From contig JAAFIV010000011.1 of NCBI GenBank assembly GCA_013298775.1, positions 1 to 64,000 of the forward strand: a stretch of DNA of 64,000 bases, in the 5' to 3' direction. Shown here piece after piece: positions 8,297 to 16,212 of the stretch. Every line of letters starts with the position of its first letter. The first letter of the stretch is position 1. The position numbers and the translations under genes were made by a program. This DNA comes from Ignavibacteria bacterium. Lineage in GTDB: Bacteria; Bacteroidota; Ignavibacteria; Kapaibacteriales; UBA4661. The notes under the pieces are model-generated. The model saw nothing but the letters and a program-made list of their open reading frames with translations, did not search any database and was not told the origin of the DNA.

Positions 8297-8330
8297 GTGA
8301 GACCCTCACGAAGAAGCGAAAGCCTCACAC
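8297..8330. repeat. Dispersed repeat, family B, single copy
   Basis: This 34-bp element between ybaB and recR reads, on the minus strand, GTGTGAGG then CTTCTTCGTGAGGGTCTCAC. Related copies lie at 57559-57665 and 63309-63340. The ends form an imperfect palindrome (GTGAG.../...CTCAC). Confidence 0.6.
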
Positions 8331-8403
8331 CATTCCACCTTACAACGATATTATCAAAAGAAACATCTCTACACACCGCATAGAATCTCACGTTCAAGCA
8401 AAT

Positions 8404-9003
8404 ATGCTCTACACCTCCGAAGCAATCGAATCCGCAATAGAATCGCTGTCCTCCTTGCCCACCATCGGGCGCAAAACCGCACAACGTCTCGCCTTGCATC
8501 TTCTCCGCCAACCAAAAGAAGATGTGCAAAAACTCGCACACGCACTTTTGGACATGAAGGAAAAAGTGCGCTATTGCTCGCAGTGCTGCAATTTGACCGA
8601 ATCCGACCCATGTAATATCTGCACCTCGAACAAGCGCAATCGCACCATCATTTGCGCCGTGGAAGAACCCAGCGACCTCTTTGCGATTGAGCGCACCAAC
8701 GAGTATCAGGGCTTGTACCACGTGCTGCATGGCGCACTCAACCCGCTTGAGGGCATTGGTCCAAACGACCTAAAAATCAAGGAATTGCTCCAACGCCTGA
8801 GTTCAGGCGAGGTGCAGGAAATTATCTTGGCGACGAATCCCAACGTGGAAGGCGAAGTAACAACGCAGTATTTGATAAAACTCCTGAAGCCGCTCCACGT
8901 CAAGGTTTCCCGCCTTGCTCGCGGTATTCCAATGGGCAGCGATTTGGAATTTGCCGACGAAGCGACGGTTTCACGGGCGTTGCAGGGACGAGTGGAGGTT
9001 TAG
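8404..9003 (+). CDS. recR: Recombination mediator RecR
   Basis: The 199-residue protein is full length. It has an N-terminal helix-hairpin-helix (LPTIGRKTAQRLALHLL), a zinc finger with Cys58, Cys61, Cys70 and Cys73 (C-x2-C-x8-C-x2-C), and a Toprim domain beginning TIICAVEEPSDL. It closes with the family signature ARGIPMGSDLEFAD. With RecF/RecO it loads RecA onto SSB-coated single-stranded gaps. The gene follows ybaB and is followed 9 bp later by the toxin-like gene, so readthrough into that pair is likely. Confidence 0.95.
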   Translation: MLYTSEAIESAIESLSSLPTIGRKTAQRLALHLLRQPKEDVQKLAHALLDMKEKVRYCSQCCNLTESDPCNICTSNKRNRTIICAVEEPSDLFAIERTNEYQGLYHVLHGALNPLEGIGPNDLKIKELLQRLSSGEVQEIILATNPNVEGEVTTQYLIKLLKPLHVKVSRLARGIPMGSDLEFADEATVSRALQGRVEV

Positions 9004-9012
9004 GAATCTTAT

Positions 9013-9411
9013 ATGGCAAAGAAAAATTCTCCTTCACCAAGCGATGCAAAAGCGGAGTACAGTGTTGAATTCGTGAAGATGCAAAGTGCTTCAACTCCAT
9101 TTATCTCTTTTTTGGAGGAATTGAATACCCAAGAACGAGCGGAAATACTTGCGTATATTGAGGAATTTCGCGTAGCAAAATCGTCAGCTAGCCCAATAGC
9201 AGACGCACTTACGAAATATCTAGGCAATGGCATTTTAGAATTGCGTGTGCGACATACAAATCGCATTTCACGAAGTTTATTTTTTTATTTTGCAGGAAAA
9301 CGGATTATTTTTACGCATGGTTTCATTAAGAAAACCCGCACCACTCCTCGCGTTGAACTTGAAAAAGCCGAGCGGTATCGTAGTGAATTTTTACGTCAAA
9401 ATATTTCTTAA
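9013..9411 (+). CDS. RelE/ParE-superfamily (phage Gp49/HigB-like) toxin
   Basis: The 132-residue protein carries the Gp49/HigB-like toxin core in its C-terminal two thirds: FLEELNTQERAEILAYIEEF, then GILELRVRHTNRISRSLFFYF, then GKRIIFTHGFIKKTRTTP. A helix of charged residues (ELEKAERYRSEFL) follows. Members of this family act as ribosome-dependent mRNA endonucleases. An extra N-terminal segment of about 20 residues is rich in Lys, Ser and Pro. The gene begins 9 bp after recR and is followed 18 bp later by a short antitoxin-like gene, the toxin-first order usual for HigBA. Confidence 0.8.
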   Translation: MAKKNSPSPSDAKAEYSVEFVKMQSASTPFISFLEELNTQERAEILAYIEEFRVAKSSASPIADALTKYLGNGILELRVRHTNRISRSLFFYFAGKRIIFTHGFIKKTRTTPRVELEKAERYRSEFLRQNIS

Positions 9412-9429
9412 ATCTTCCATTCAAACACC

Positions 9430-9633
9430 ATGACAAATTTTGACCAATATCTGCAAACACAACTTGAAGACCCTGAATTTCGCGCTCATTACAGCCTTGC
9501 GCGTGAAAAAGCGCGTTTAGAAATGCTGGTCGAAACGCTCAAACAGCACGTTGAAGAAGAAAAGAGCCGCAGCACTATTTTACGTGATGTCAAGCGTATC
9601 GAGCAGCATCTTTCGCGTATTTCTCTTGTCTAG
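9430..9633 (+). CDS. Short HTH-less antitoxin-like protein
   Basis: This 67-residue protein begins like HigA-type antitoxins (FDQYLQTQLEDPEFRAHY). It then runs into a charged coiled coil (EMLVETLKQHVEEEKSRST...) instead of the helix-turn-helix expected after residue 30. It follows the toxin gene closely and ends 7 bp before the LptF/G gene. The N-terminus may neutralise the toxin while the DNA-binding, autoregulating part has been lost or replaced. It could also be an unrelated small helical protein. Confidence 0.55.
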   Translation: MTNFDQYLQTQLEDPEFRAHYSLAREKARLEMLVETLKQHVEEEKSRSTILRDVKRIEQHLSRISLV

Positions 9634-9640
9634 CCCATCA

Positions 9641-11218
9641 ATGCTCCTTTCCCTCTACATTCTCCGCGCCCACACGGGACCGTTTCTCTTCGGAACGCTC
9701 ACCGTTGCCTTTGTTTTCCTGCTCAATTTCCTCATCGTTTTTCTTCCGCAAATTGTTGGTAAAGGTTTGACGCTTTGGGTAATTATCCAACTCATCGCGC
9801 TGAACATGGCGTGGATAGTAACGATTGCCGTGCCGCTTGGTATCTTGGTTGCAACGCTGATGGCATTTGGCAATCTCTCCTCCACGAATGAAATTACCAT
9901 GATTCGCGCTGGCGGCGCGAGTTTATTGCAAATGATGTTTCCCGTCATACTGCTTGGTTTGGTGCTGTCTGCGGGCTTGTTTTGGTTCAATGATGAAGTT
10001 CTTCCTGAAGCAAATCACCGCGCACTCACGCTGCGTATGGACATTGAGCGTAAAAAACCGACCTTCGTGCTGGACAAAGGGCAATTTTCCACGCAACTCG
10101 AAGGATACAGCATTCTCTCGCGCGCACTCGACACCACGCAAGGAATGATGCTGGGTGTAACGATTTACGACAACACCAAATTCGACCAAATGAGCGTCCT
10201 CTCGGCAGATACTGGCTACATCAACTTTTCCAGCGATTACCGAAAAGTCGTTCTGATGCTGAAAAGCGGCGAACTCCACCAACTGAACCAGCAAAATCCC
10301 GCCGATTACCGCCGCGTGAGTTTCTCCAAACACCGCGTCCTCATGGATGCAAGCGGCTTCGACTTCTCGCGCTCCGACGCAAGCCTCACCTCGCGCGGCG
10401 ACCGCACCATGAAAATCCGCGAAATGCAGAAGGTCGTGCAGGAAAGTTTGGAAAACTCGGCACAATCCCGCGAGCGCGTGAAAATGATGATTGCCACGCA
10501 CACCAACGAAATAAGCCGCACACAGGTTATTGCTGTCAAAAAAGACTCCTCAAAATTAGCACCATTATCTGCATCTGAACTCCGCGCGATTCCTATTGCC
10601 GAAACGAAAAGTACGATAGCAACAAACGTTCTTCCTGCTCCCAAACATTCACCCAAAAGAAAGAGGCTTGCAAAGCGCATCAAAACTAGTCCATCACCTT
10701 CATTGAGCGGCAATCTTACCAATTCAAGCACCGCCACGCTTCCCGCTCCCAAGCCACTTTCCCGCAAAGAAGCCGCATGGCGAGCCGAAAGCCGCATAAC
10801 AGGGATGTTTTCAACGCTCGACAATGACGTTTTTTCCATCCGCGACCGCGAACTAAATGCGGATAAATACGTGGTGGAAATCCACAAAAAGTACGTGATT
10901 CCGCTTGCGTGTTTTGTGTTTGTGCTGATTGGCTGCCCGCTTGGGATTGTCACCAAGCGAGGAAATCTCGGCGTTTCGGGCTTAATTACGATTGGATTTT
11001 ACGTGGTCTATTGGGCATTGCTGATGACGGGCGAACGCTTTGCCGACCGAGGCTTGATAGAACCTCGTCTTGCGATGTGGCAAGCGGATATTATCTTGGC
11101 ATTGGTGGGAGTGTTTCTGATTATTCGCGTTGGGCGAGATTTGCCGCTTGTGAATGCTGCGCCGTTGTATCGGCTTTGGAGGCAGCTTTTCTCGCGGAAA
11201 AATTCATTAAATGTGTAA
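9641..11218 (+). CDS. LptF/LptG (YjgP/YjgQ) family LPS-export permease
   Basis: The 525-residue inner-membrane protein has three N-terminal helices, starting LSLYILRAHTGPFLFGTL. A periplasmic beta domain follows, then three C-terminal helices (about 420-520), the layout of LptF/LptG, which extract lipopolysaccharide for transport to the outer membrane. An insertion of roughly 120 residues (about 270-405), rich in Lys, Ser, Pro and Ala, lies between the beta domain and the last helices. It makes the protein longer than typical homologues. The ATG at 9641 is 7 bp after the antitoxin-like stop. An upstream in-frame extension of 30 residues overlaps that gene and was rejected. F and G cannot be told apart here. 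Confidence 0.85.
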   Translation: MLLSLYILRAHTGPFLFGTLTVAFVFLLNFLIVFLPQIVGKGLTLWVIIQLIALNMAWIVTIAVPLGILVATLMAFGNLSSTNEITMIRAGGASLLQMMFPVILLGLVLSAGLFWFNDEVLPEANHRALTLRMDIERKKPTFVLDKGQFSTQLEGYSILSRALDTTQGMMLGVTIYDNTKFDQMSVLSADTGYINFSSDYRKVVLMLKSGELHQLNQQNPADYRRVSFSKHRVLMDASGFDFSRSDASLTSRGDRTMKIREMQKVVQESLENSAQSRERVKMMIATHTNEISRTQVIAVKKDSSKLAPLSASELRAIPIAETKSTIATNVLPAPKHSPKRKRLAKRIKTSPSPSLSGNLTNSSTATLPAPKPLSRKEAAWRAESRITGMFSTLDNDVFSIRDRELNADKYVVEIHKKYVIPLACFVFVLIGCPLGIVTKRGNLGVSGLITIGFYVVYWALLMTGERFADRGLIEPRLAMWQADIILALVGVFLIIRVGRDLPLVNAAPLYRLWRQLFSRKNSLNV

Positions 11219-11529
11219 CAATGTAATGCGAATGGTCAGATTCCCAAATGTCCACGAATCGCACGAATTGACACGAATCAAGAACACGTTGTAACTGTCC
11301 ATGTCTTGATTTTTTTGACACAGATTTCCATGATTTCCATGATTTCCATAATTCTCACAGATGAAAACCGACTAAAATCCTCTTCATCATGGAAATCATG
11401 GTAATCTGTGTTCTCAAACCTGACCAGATACAATATGTTTTGAAAAATATTGCTCGAACCTCTTCATTCGTGAGGATTCGTGCGATTCGTGGATGATTTC
11501 TTGATACCCGACCAGATACAATACAAACT
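11219..11529. repeat. Nested inverted-repeat island upstream of czcA
   Basis: This gene-free 311-bp region is mostly repeat DNA. Outer arms at 11251-11268 (TCCACGAATCGCACGAAT) and 11476-11493 are exact inverted copies 18 bp long. Inner arms at 11318-11342 and 11387-11411 (starting ACACAGATT) match at 24 of 25 positions. Two direct copies of GACCAGATACAATA lie at 11422-11435 and 11510-11523, the second touching the czcA start. An inverted relative of the last motif (ATATTGTAACTGGTCAGG) lies near 21645. The region probably also carries the czcA promoter. Confidence 0.75.
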
Positions 11530-14500
11530 ATGCTCGACCGCATCATTCATTTTTCCATTCGCAATAAGCTCATCATTGCGCTTCTCACGCTCGCGCTTGT
11601 GGCGTGGGGCGCGTACTCGCTGACGCAACTGCCGATTGATGCCGTGCCGGATATTACCAACAACCAAGTACAGATTATCACGCGCAGTCCCGCGCTCGCA
11701 GCTCAGGAAATTGAGCGTTTGATAACCTTTCCCGTCGAAACGGCATTGGCAAATATCCCTGAACGCGAGGAAATACGCTCTTTTTCGCGCTTTGGTCTGT
11801 CGGTTGTTACCATCGTTTTCAAGGAAAATGTTGATATTTACTGGGCGCGTCAGCAAGTTTCGGAACGCATGAAAGAAGCGGAGGCGAACATTCCGAAAGG
11901 GATTGGTTCGCCTGAAATGGCTCCCGTGACGACGGGTTTAGGCGAAATTTATCAGTACATTCTTCAGCCCAAAGCGGGTTTCGCGGACAAGTTTTCACTC
12001 ATGGAATTGCGCTCCATTCAAGATTGGCAGGTGCGCCGCCAACTGCTCGGCACCGAAGGCGTAGCCGACGTAAGCAGCTTCGGCGGACGCTTGAAGCAAT
12101 ACGAAATCGCGCTCGACCCCGACCGACTTTGCGCTATGAACATCAGCATTCAAGAGGTGTTCACGGCATTGCAGCACAACAACCAAAACGCGGGCGGCGC
12201 GTACATTGATGCCGCCCACAAACCGCAAGCCTACTTCATCCGCACCGAAGGCTTGGCAAAAAATACGGAGGATTTGGGGAAAATTGTCGTCAAAACCAAT
12301 CCAAATGGCATTCCAATTCTGATACGCGACGTAGCAACGGTGCAGTTTGGCAGCGCGATTCGCTACGGCGCAATGACGCGCGTTGCACCGAACCAAGCAA
12401 GCAGTAAAGAAACAAGCAGTAAAGGAACAAGCGGTGAAGCCGTTGGCGGAATTGTGATGATGCTCAAAGGGGAAAATTCCTCGAAAGTCATTGGTCGCGT
12501 GAAAAAGCGCATTGCAGAGATTGAAACGTCCTTGCCCGAAGGCATAGAAATTGTCCCCTTTCTCGACCGCACAAAGCTCGTAAACAGCGCGATTTCTACG
12601 GTTGTAACCAATCTTGCCGAAGGTGCGCTAATTGTGTTGTTTGTGTTGGGATTGTTCCTCGGCAGTGTTCGTGCGGGTTTGGTGGTTGCTTCGACGATTC
12701 CGCTTTCGCTGCTGTTTGCCATTTCGCTGATGAATGTTTTTGGCGTGTCGGGCAATTTGATGTCGCTGGGTGCGATTGATTTTGGTATAATCGTGGACGG
12801 CGCGGTGATTATCGTGGAAGCCACTTTGCATCATCTCCACGTGCGCACACGCGCCCTGCAAGCCGCACAGAATCTTCATTTAAATCTACATCTCACGCAA
12901 ACAGAAATGGACGCGGAAGTGTATGATGCCGCCTCCAGCATCCGCTCCTCTGCTGCGTTTGGAGAGATTATCATTCTCATTGTCTATTTGCCCATTCTCG
13001 CGCTCGTCGGCGTAGAAGGCAAGATGTTTCGACCGATGGCGGAAACGGTTTCCTTCGCCATTTTGGGCGCGTTCATTCTTTCGCTCACGTATATTCCGAT
13101 GGTTTCCGCGCTGTTTTTGAGCAAAGACACGACTCCGAAAGAAACCTTTGCAGACCGCATGATGACTACGTTGCAGCGTTTGTACGAACCAATTTTGCAA
13201 TGGTCGTTGCGCAATAAAACGGTGGTTGTTGGCGCGTCGGTGGCAATGTTCGCGGGCGCACTCGTGCTGTTTTTGTCCTTAGGCGGTGAATTTATCCCAA
13301 CGCTCGACGAAGGAGATTTTGCCGTTGAAACCCGCGTAATGACTGGCTCTTCGCTCGAATATAGCATTGACAACGCGCTCAAAGCGGGTGCATTGCTGGT
13401 GAACAATTTTCCTGAAGTGGAACAGGTTGTTGGGAAAATTGGCTCCAGCGAAATTCCCACCGACCCTATGCCGATAGAATCCGCCGACTTAATGATAATT
13501 CTCAAGCCCAGAAGCCAGTGGACAAGCGCGTCTGCGCGGGATGAGCTTGCCGAAAAAATGCAACAAACCGTTGAGACAATTCCGGGCGTGGAGTTCGGAT
13601 TTCAACAGCCAATCCAAATGCGCTTCAACGAGCTGATGACGGGCGCGAGGCAAGATGTAGTGCTGAAATTGTATGGCGAAAATTTGGATGTCCTTGCCGC
13701 GCAAGCAAGCAAAATCGGCGCAATCGTGGGGACGTGCAAAGGCGCGGAAGATGTCTATGTCGAGCGCGTTACGGGGCTGCCGCAAATCGTGGTGCAGTTT
13801 CAGCGCGATGCCTTGGCGCGGTACGGCGTGGCGGTGGACGACGTAAACACAGCAATTCGCACAGCATTTGCGGGCGAAAGCGCGGGCTTGATGTTTGAAA
13901 ATGAACGCCGCTACGACCTCGTTGTACGCCTCGACACCGCGCACAGAACATCACTGGATGACGTGCAAAACCTCATCATTTCAACGCCGAGCGGCAATCA
14001 TATTCCCTTACGCGAAGTGGCTTCGGTGCAGATTGAGCTTGGACCGAATCAAATTCAGCACGAGGACGCGAAACGCCGCATCACGATTGGCTTTAACGTC
14101 CGCAACCGTGATGTGGAGAGCATTGTCGAAGAATTGCAAACGAAAATTAAAACACAAACCAAGCTGCCAACGGGCTATTTTATCACCTACGGCGGCAGTT
14201 TTGAAAATCTCATCGAAGCGAAAAAACGGCTTTCCGTTGCTGTGCCAATCGCACTGTTGCTCATTTTTACGCTGCTGTATTTTACCTTCGGTTCGGTTAA
14301 ATTTGGTGTGCTTATTTTCACTGCCATTCCGCTTTCCGCGATTGGCGGCGTTGTGGCATTGTCGCTGCGCGGAATGCCGTTTTCAATCTCTGCGGGCATA
14401 GGTTTTATCGCGCTTTTCGGCGTGTCGGTCTTGAATGGAATTGTGCTGATTGCGTATTTCAATCGTCTCAAAACCGACGGCATGACCGACCTACGCGATA

Positions 14501-14745
14501 TCGTCCTGCACGGAACGCGAGTACGCTTGCGTCCAGTGCTGATGACGGCTGCGGTTGCCTCGCTCGGTTTTTTACCAATGGCACTTTCCAACTCAAGCGG
14601 TGCGGAAGTCCAGAAACCGCTTGCAACGGTCGTTATTGGCGGTTTGGTGTCGGCGACGTTGCTCACGCTGTTGGTCTTGCCCGTGCTGTACGTGCTGGTA
14701 GAATCGTGGTCTGAGAAACGGCGTAGTGATGCGAGTTCTGAGTAG
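11530..14745 (+). CDS. czcA: CzcA-family heavy-metal efflux RND pump
   Basis: The 1,071-residue inner-membrane protein has the RND layout: helix 1 near residues 10-30, a large porter domain, six helices, a second porter domain and five more helices. The metal-family proton-relay motif DFGIIVDGAVIIVE (about 417-430) identifies the HME-RND group, which drives divalent or monovalent metal ions out using the proton gradient. LPIDAVPDITNNQVQI near the N-terminus is equally typical. Zn/Co/Cd versus Cu/Ag selectivity cannot be settled from the text. A small insertion at about 289-300 is a 15-bp tandem duplication (SSKETSSKGTS). The adaptor gene follows after a repeat island. No CzcC/TolC-type channel gene is present. 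Confidence 0.9.
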   Translation: MLDRIIHFSIRNKLIIALLTLALVAWGAYSLTQLPIDAVPDITNNQVQIITRSPALAAQEIERLITFPVETALANIPEREEIRSFSRFGLSVVTIVFKENVDIYWARQQVSERMKEAEANIPKGIGSPEMAPVTTGLGEIYQYILQPKAGFADKFSLMELRSIQDWQVRRQLLGTEGVADVSSFGGRLKQYEIALDPDRLCAMNISIQEVFTALQHNNQNAGGAYIDAAHKPQAYFIRTEGLAKNTEDLGKIVVKTNPNGIPILIRDVATVQFGSAIRYGAMTRVAPNQASSKETSSKGTSGEAVGGIVMMLKGENSSKVIGRVKKRIAEIETSLPEGIEIVPFLDRTKLVNSAISTVVTNLAEGALIVLFVLGLFLGSVRAGLVVASTIPLSLLFAISLMNVFGVSGNLMSLGAIDFGIIVDGAVIIVEATLHHLHVRTRALQAAQNLHLNLHLTQTEMDAEVYDAASSIRSSAAFGEIIILIVYLPILALVGVEGKMFRPMAETVSFAILGAFILSLTYIPMVSALFLSKDTTPKETFADRMMTTLQRLYEPILQWSLRNKTVVVGASVAMFAGALVLFLSLGGEFIPTLDEGDFAVETRVMTGSSLEYSIDNALKAGALLVNNFPEVEQVVGKIGSSEIPTDPMPIESADLMIILKPRSQWTSASARDELAEKMQQTVETIPGVEFGFQQPIQMRFNELMTGARQDVVLKLYGENLDVLAAQASKIGAIVGTCKGAEDVYVERVTGLPQIVVQFQRDALARYGVAVDDVNTAIRTAFAGESAGLMFENERRYDLVVRLDTAHRTSLDDVQNLIISTPSGNHIPLREVASVQIELGPNQIQHEDAKRRITIGFNVRNRDVESIVEELQTKIKTQTKLPTGYFITYGGSFENLIEAKKRLSVAVPIALLLIFTLLYFTFGSVKFGVLIFTAIPLSAIGGVVALSLRGMPFSISAGIGFIALFGVSVLNGIVLIAYFNRLKTDGMTDLRDIVLHGTRVRLRPVLMTAAVASLGFLPMALSNSSGAEVQKPLATVVIGGLVSATLLTLLVLPVLYVLVESWSEKRRSDASSE

Positions 14746-14773
14746 ATTTGCTACTGGTCGGATTCTTGATGAA

Positions 14774-14873
14774 GGAACGCGGATTTTGAGGACTCAAGAG
14801 GATTTTGAGGACTCAAAGTTTAAATACGCTAGAGTCCTGAGAAGTCCTCCAAAGTCCTCAAAATCCGCGTTCC
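14774..14873. repeat. Inverted repeat (family C) between czcA and czcB
   Basis: Arms at 14774-14794 and 14853-14873 are exact inverted copies of 21 bp (core GAACGCGGATTTTGAGGACT). Partial copies of TTTGAGGACTC and AGTCCT lie between them, so a long cruciform or hairpin could form in the transcript. A degenerate relative with AACGCGGAT arms lies at 53389-53470. Confidence 0.8.
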
Positions 14874-14912
14874 CCAACAATCATCTCAAATTCCATTTTC
14901 ATTTTGAATCGT

Positions 14913-16118
14913 ATGAACTCATCCCTCAAACGTGTACTCACCTGCCTCGCCACCGCACTAATCCTTGCTTCTTGCGGCAAAAAAGACGCGCCCGCAGAGC
15001 AACAACCACAGCAATCAGACCACGAACACAACCATACCGAACAAAAAGCTATGGTCGAATTTACCCCCGACCAATACCGCATGGCGGGCATAGAACTCGG
15101 TGCGGTGGAAATGAAAAATCTGAGTAGCGTTATCAAAGTAAACGGGATGTTGGATGTACCGCCGCAAAACCTTGTTGCGGTTTCGCCGCGCATTGGTGCG
15201 TACATTCGCTCAACGCCGCTTTTGCAGGGGCTTCGGGTGCGCAAGGGGCAAGTGCTGGCGGTGCTGGAGCATCAGGACGTGGCAATGCTTCATCAGGAAT
15301 ATCTGGAAACGCGCAGTCGTTTGGAGTTTGCCGAAGCAGAGTTTAAGCGGCAGGAGGAATTGCAAAAGGAAAATATCAACGCGCTCAAAACGTTTCAGCA
15401 AATCACGACGGAATATAAAAGTCTGCAATCCCGCTTCGCTGCTCTCACGCAACGCCTCGCGCTTATTGGCGTGAAGGGCGAAAAACTCCGCGATAACGAT
15501 GTGAGCGCGAAATACAGCATCACCTCCCCCATTGATGGCTACGTGGGCGAAGTACACATCACGTTGGGGCAATTTGTCGCGCCGAGCGATGTTCTTTGCC
15601 GCATCATCAACACCTCACATCTGCACGCCGAACTGACCGTCTTTGAGCGCGATGCACCGAAACTCCGCGTGGGACAACGTGTGCGCGTTACGCTCGAAAA
15701 TGAAACGCAAGAACGCACGGCGAAAGTGTATTTACTTGGACGAGAAATCACGCAAGAACGCACCGTGCGCGTCCATGCGCACTTGGACAACCCAGACCGA
15801 CAACTTTTACCAAACACCGCTCTCAAAGCCCTCATTGAGCTTGGCGAACAGGCGGTACCAGCCGTTCCAGAAGCGGCACTCGTGAGCGCGGATGGGAAAG
15901 AGTATATTTTTGTGGCTGCGGAGGCGGAAGAAAAAGGAAGTAAACACGTCGCATTTGAAATGCTCGAAGTGAGGCGTGGTGCGGCTGCGGGCGGTTTTGT
16001 GGAAGTGGTGCTGCCAGAGAATTTGAATCGTGCCACAGCAAAAATTGTCGTGAAGGGCGCGTATTCACTGCTTGCGAAGATGAAATCTGGTGAAGGTGGT
16101 GATGAGCATGGGCATTAA
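14913..16118 (+). CDS. RND efflux periplasmic adaptor lipoprotein (CzcB-like)
   Basis: The 401-residue protein has a lipoprotein signal with lipobox LASC (Cys21), a histidine cluster DHEHNHTE (about 36-43) and another at the C-terminus (GDEHGH). Between them are the membrane-fusion domains: beta-barrel, biotinyl-lipoyl half-motifs (GLRVRKGQVLAVLEHQDV and ITSPIDGYVGEV) around a helical hairpin, then the beta-barrel/MP domain. It should bridge the CzcA pump and an outer-membrane channel. The His clusters may bind the metal or present it to the pump. The ATG at 14913 is preferred over a TTG three codons earlier. It is 167 bp behind czcA, separated by the family C inverted repeat. Confidence 0.88.
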   Translation: MNSSLKRVLTCLATALILASCGKKDAPAEQQPQQSDHEHNHTEQKAMVEFTPDQYRMAGIELGAVEMKNLSSVIKVNGMLDVPPQNLVAVSPRIGAYIRSTPLLQGLRVRKGQVLAVLEHQDVAMLHQEYLETRSRLEFAEAEFKRQEELQKENINALKTFQQITTEYKSLQSRFAALTQRLALIGVKGEKLRDNDVSAKYSITSPIDGYVGEVHITLGQFVAPSDVLCRIINTSHLHAELTVFERDAPKLRVGQRVRVTLENETQERTAKVYLLGREITQERTVRVHAHLDNPDRQLLPNTALKALIELGEQAVPAVPEAALVSADGKEYIFVAAEAEEKGSKHVAFEMLEVRRGAAAGGFVEVVLPENLNRATAKIVVKGAYSLLAKMKSGEGGDEHGH

Positions 16119-16142
16119 AAAATTAACCAATGGGTAGAAAAG

Positions 16143-16191
16143 AAACGCCGCCATGCAGTTGTAATGCTGCGTAGCGGCGTTTTTGTTTTTG
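16143..16191. terminator. Terminator between convergent czcB and di-heme oxidoreductase genes
   Basis: Arms AAACGCCGC (16143-16151) and GCGGCGTTT (16174-16182), with an inner GCAG/CTGC pair, are followed by a T-rich run on the plus strand. It ends the czcAB unit and may also act on the convergent gene. Confidence 0.8.
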
Positions 16192-16212
16192 AAAAACAGA
16201 GAGCAAAAACCT

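Noticed and set aside
12363-13505. Several minus-strand frames opposite czcA
   Set aside because: They overlap the pump on the other strand and have no family motifs or starts with ribosome-binding sites; the pump reading is full length with its signature motif.
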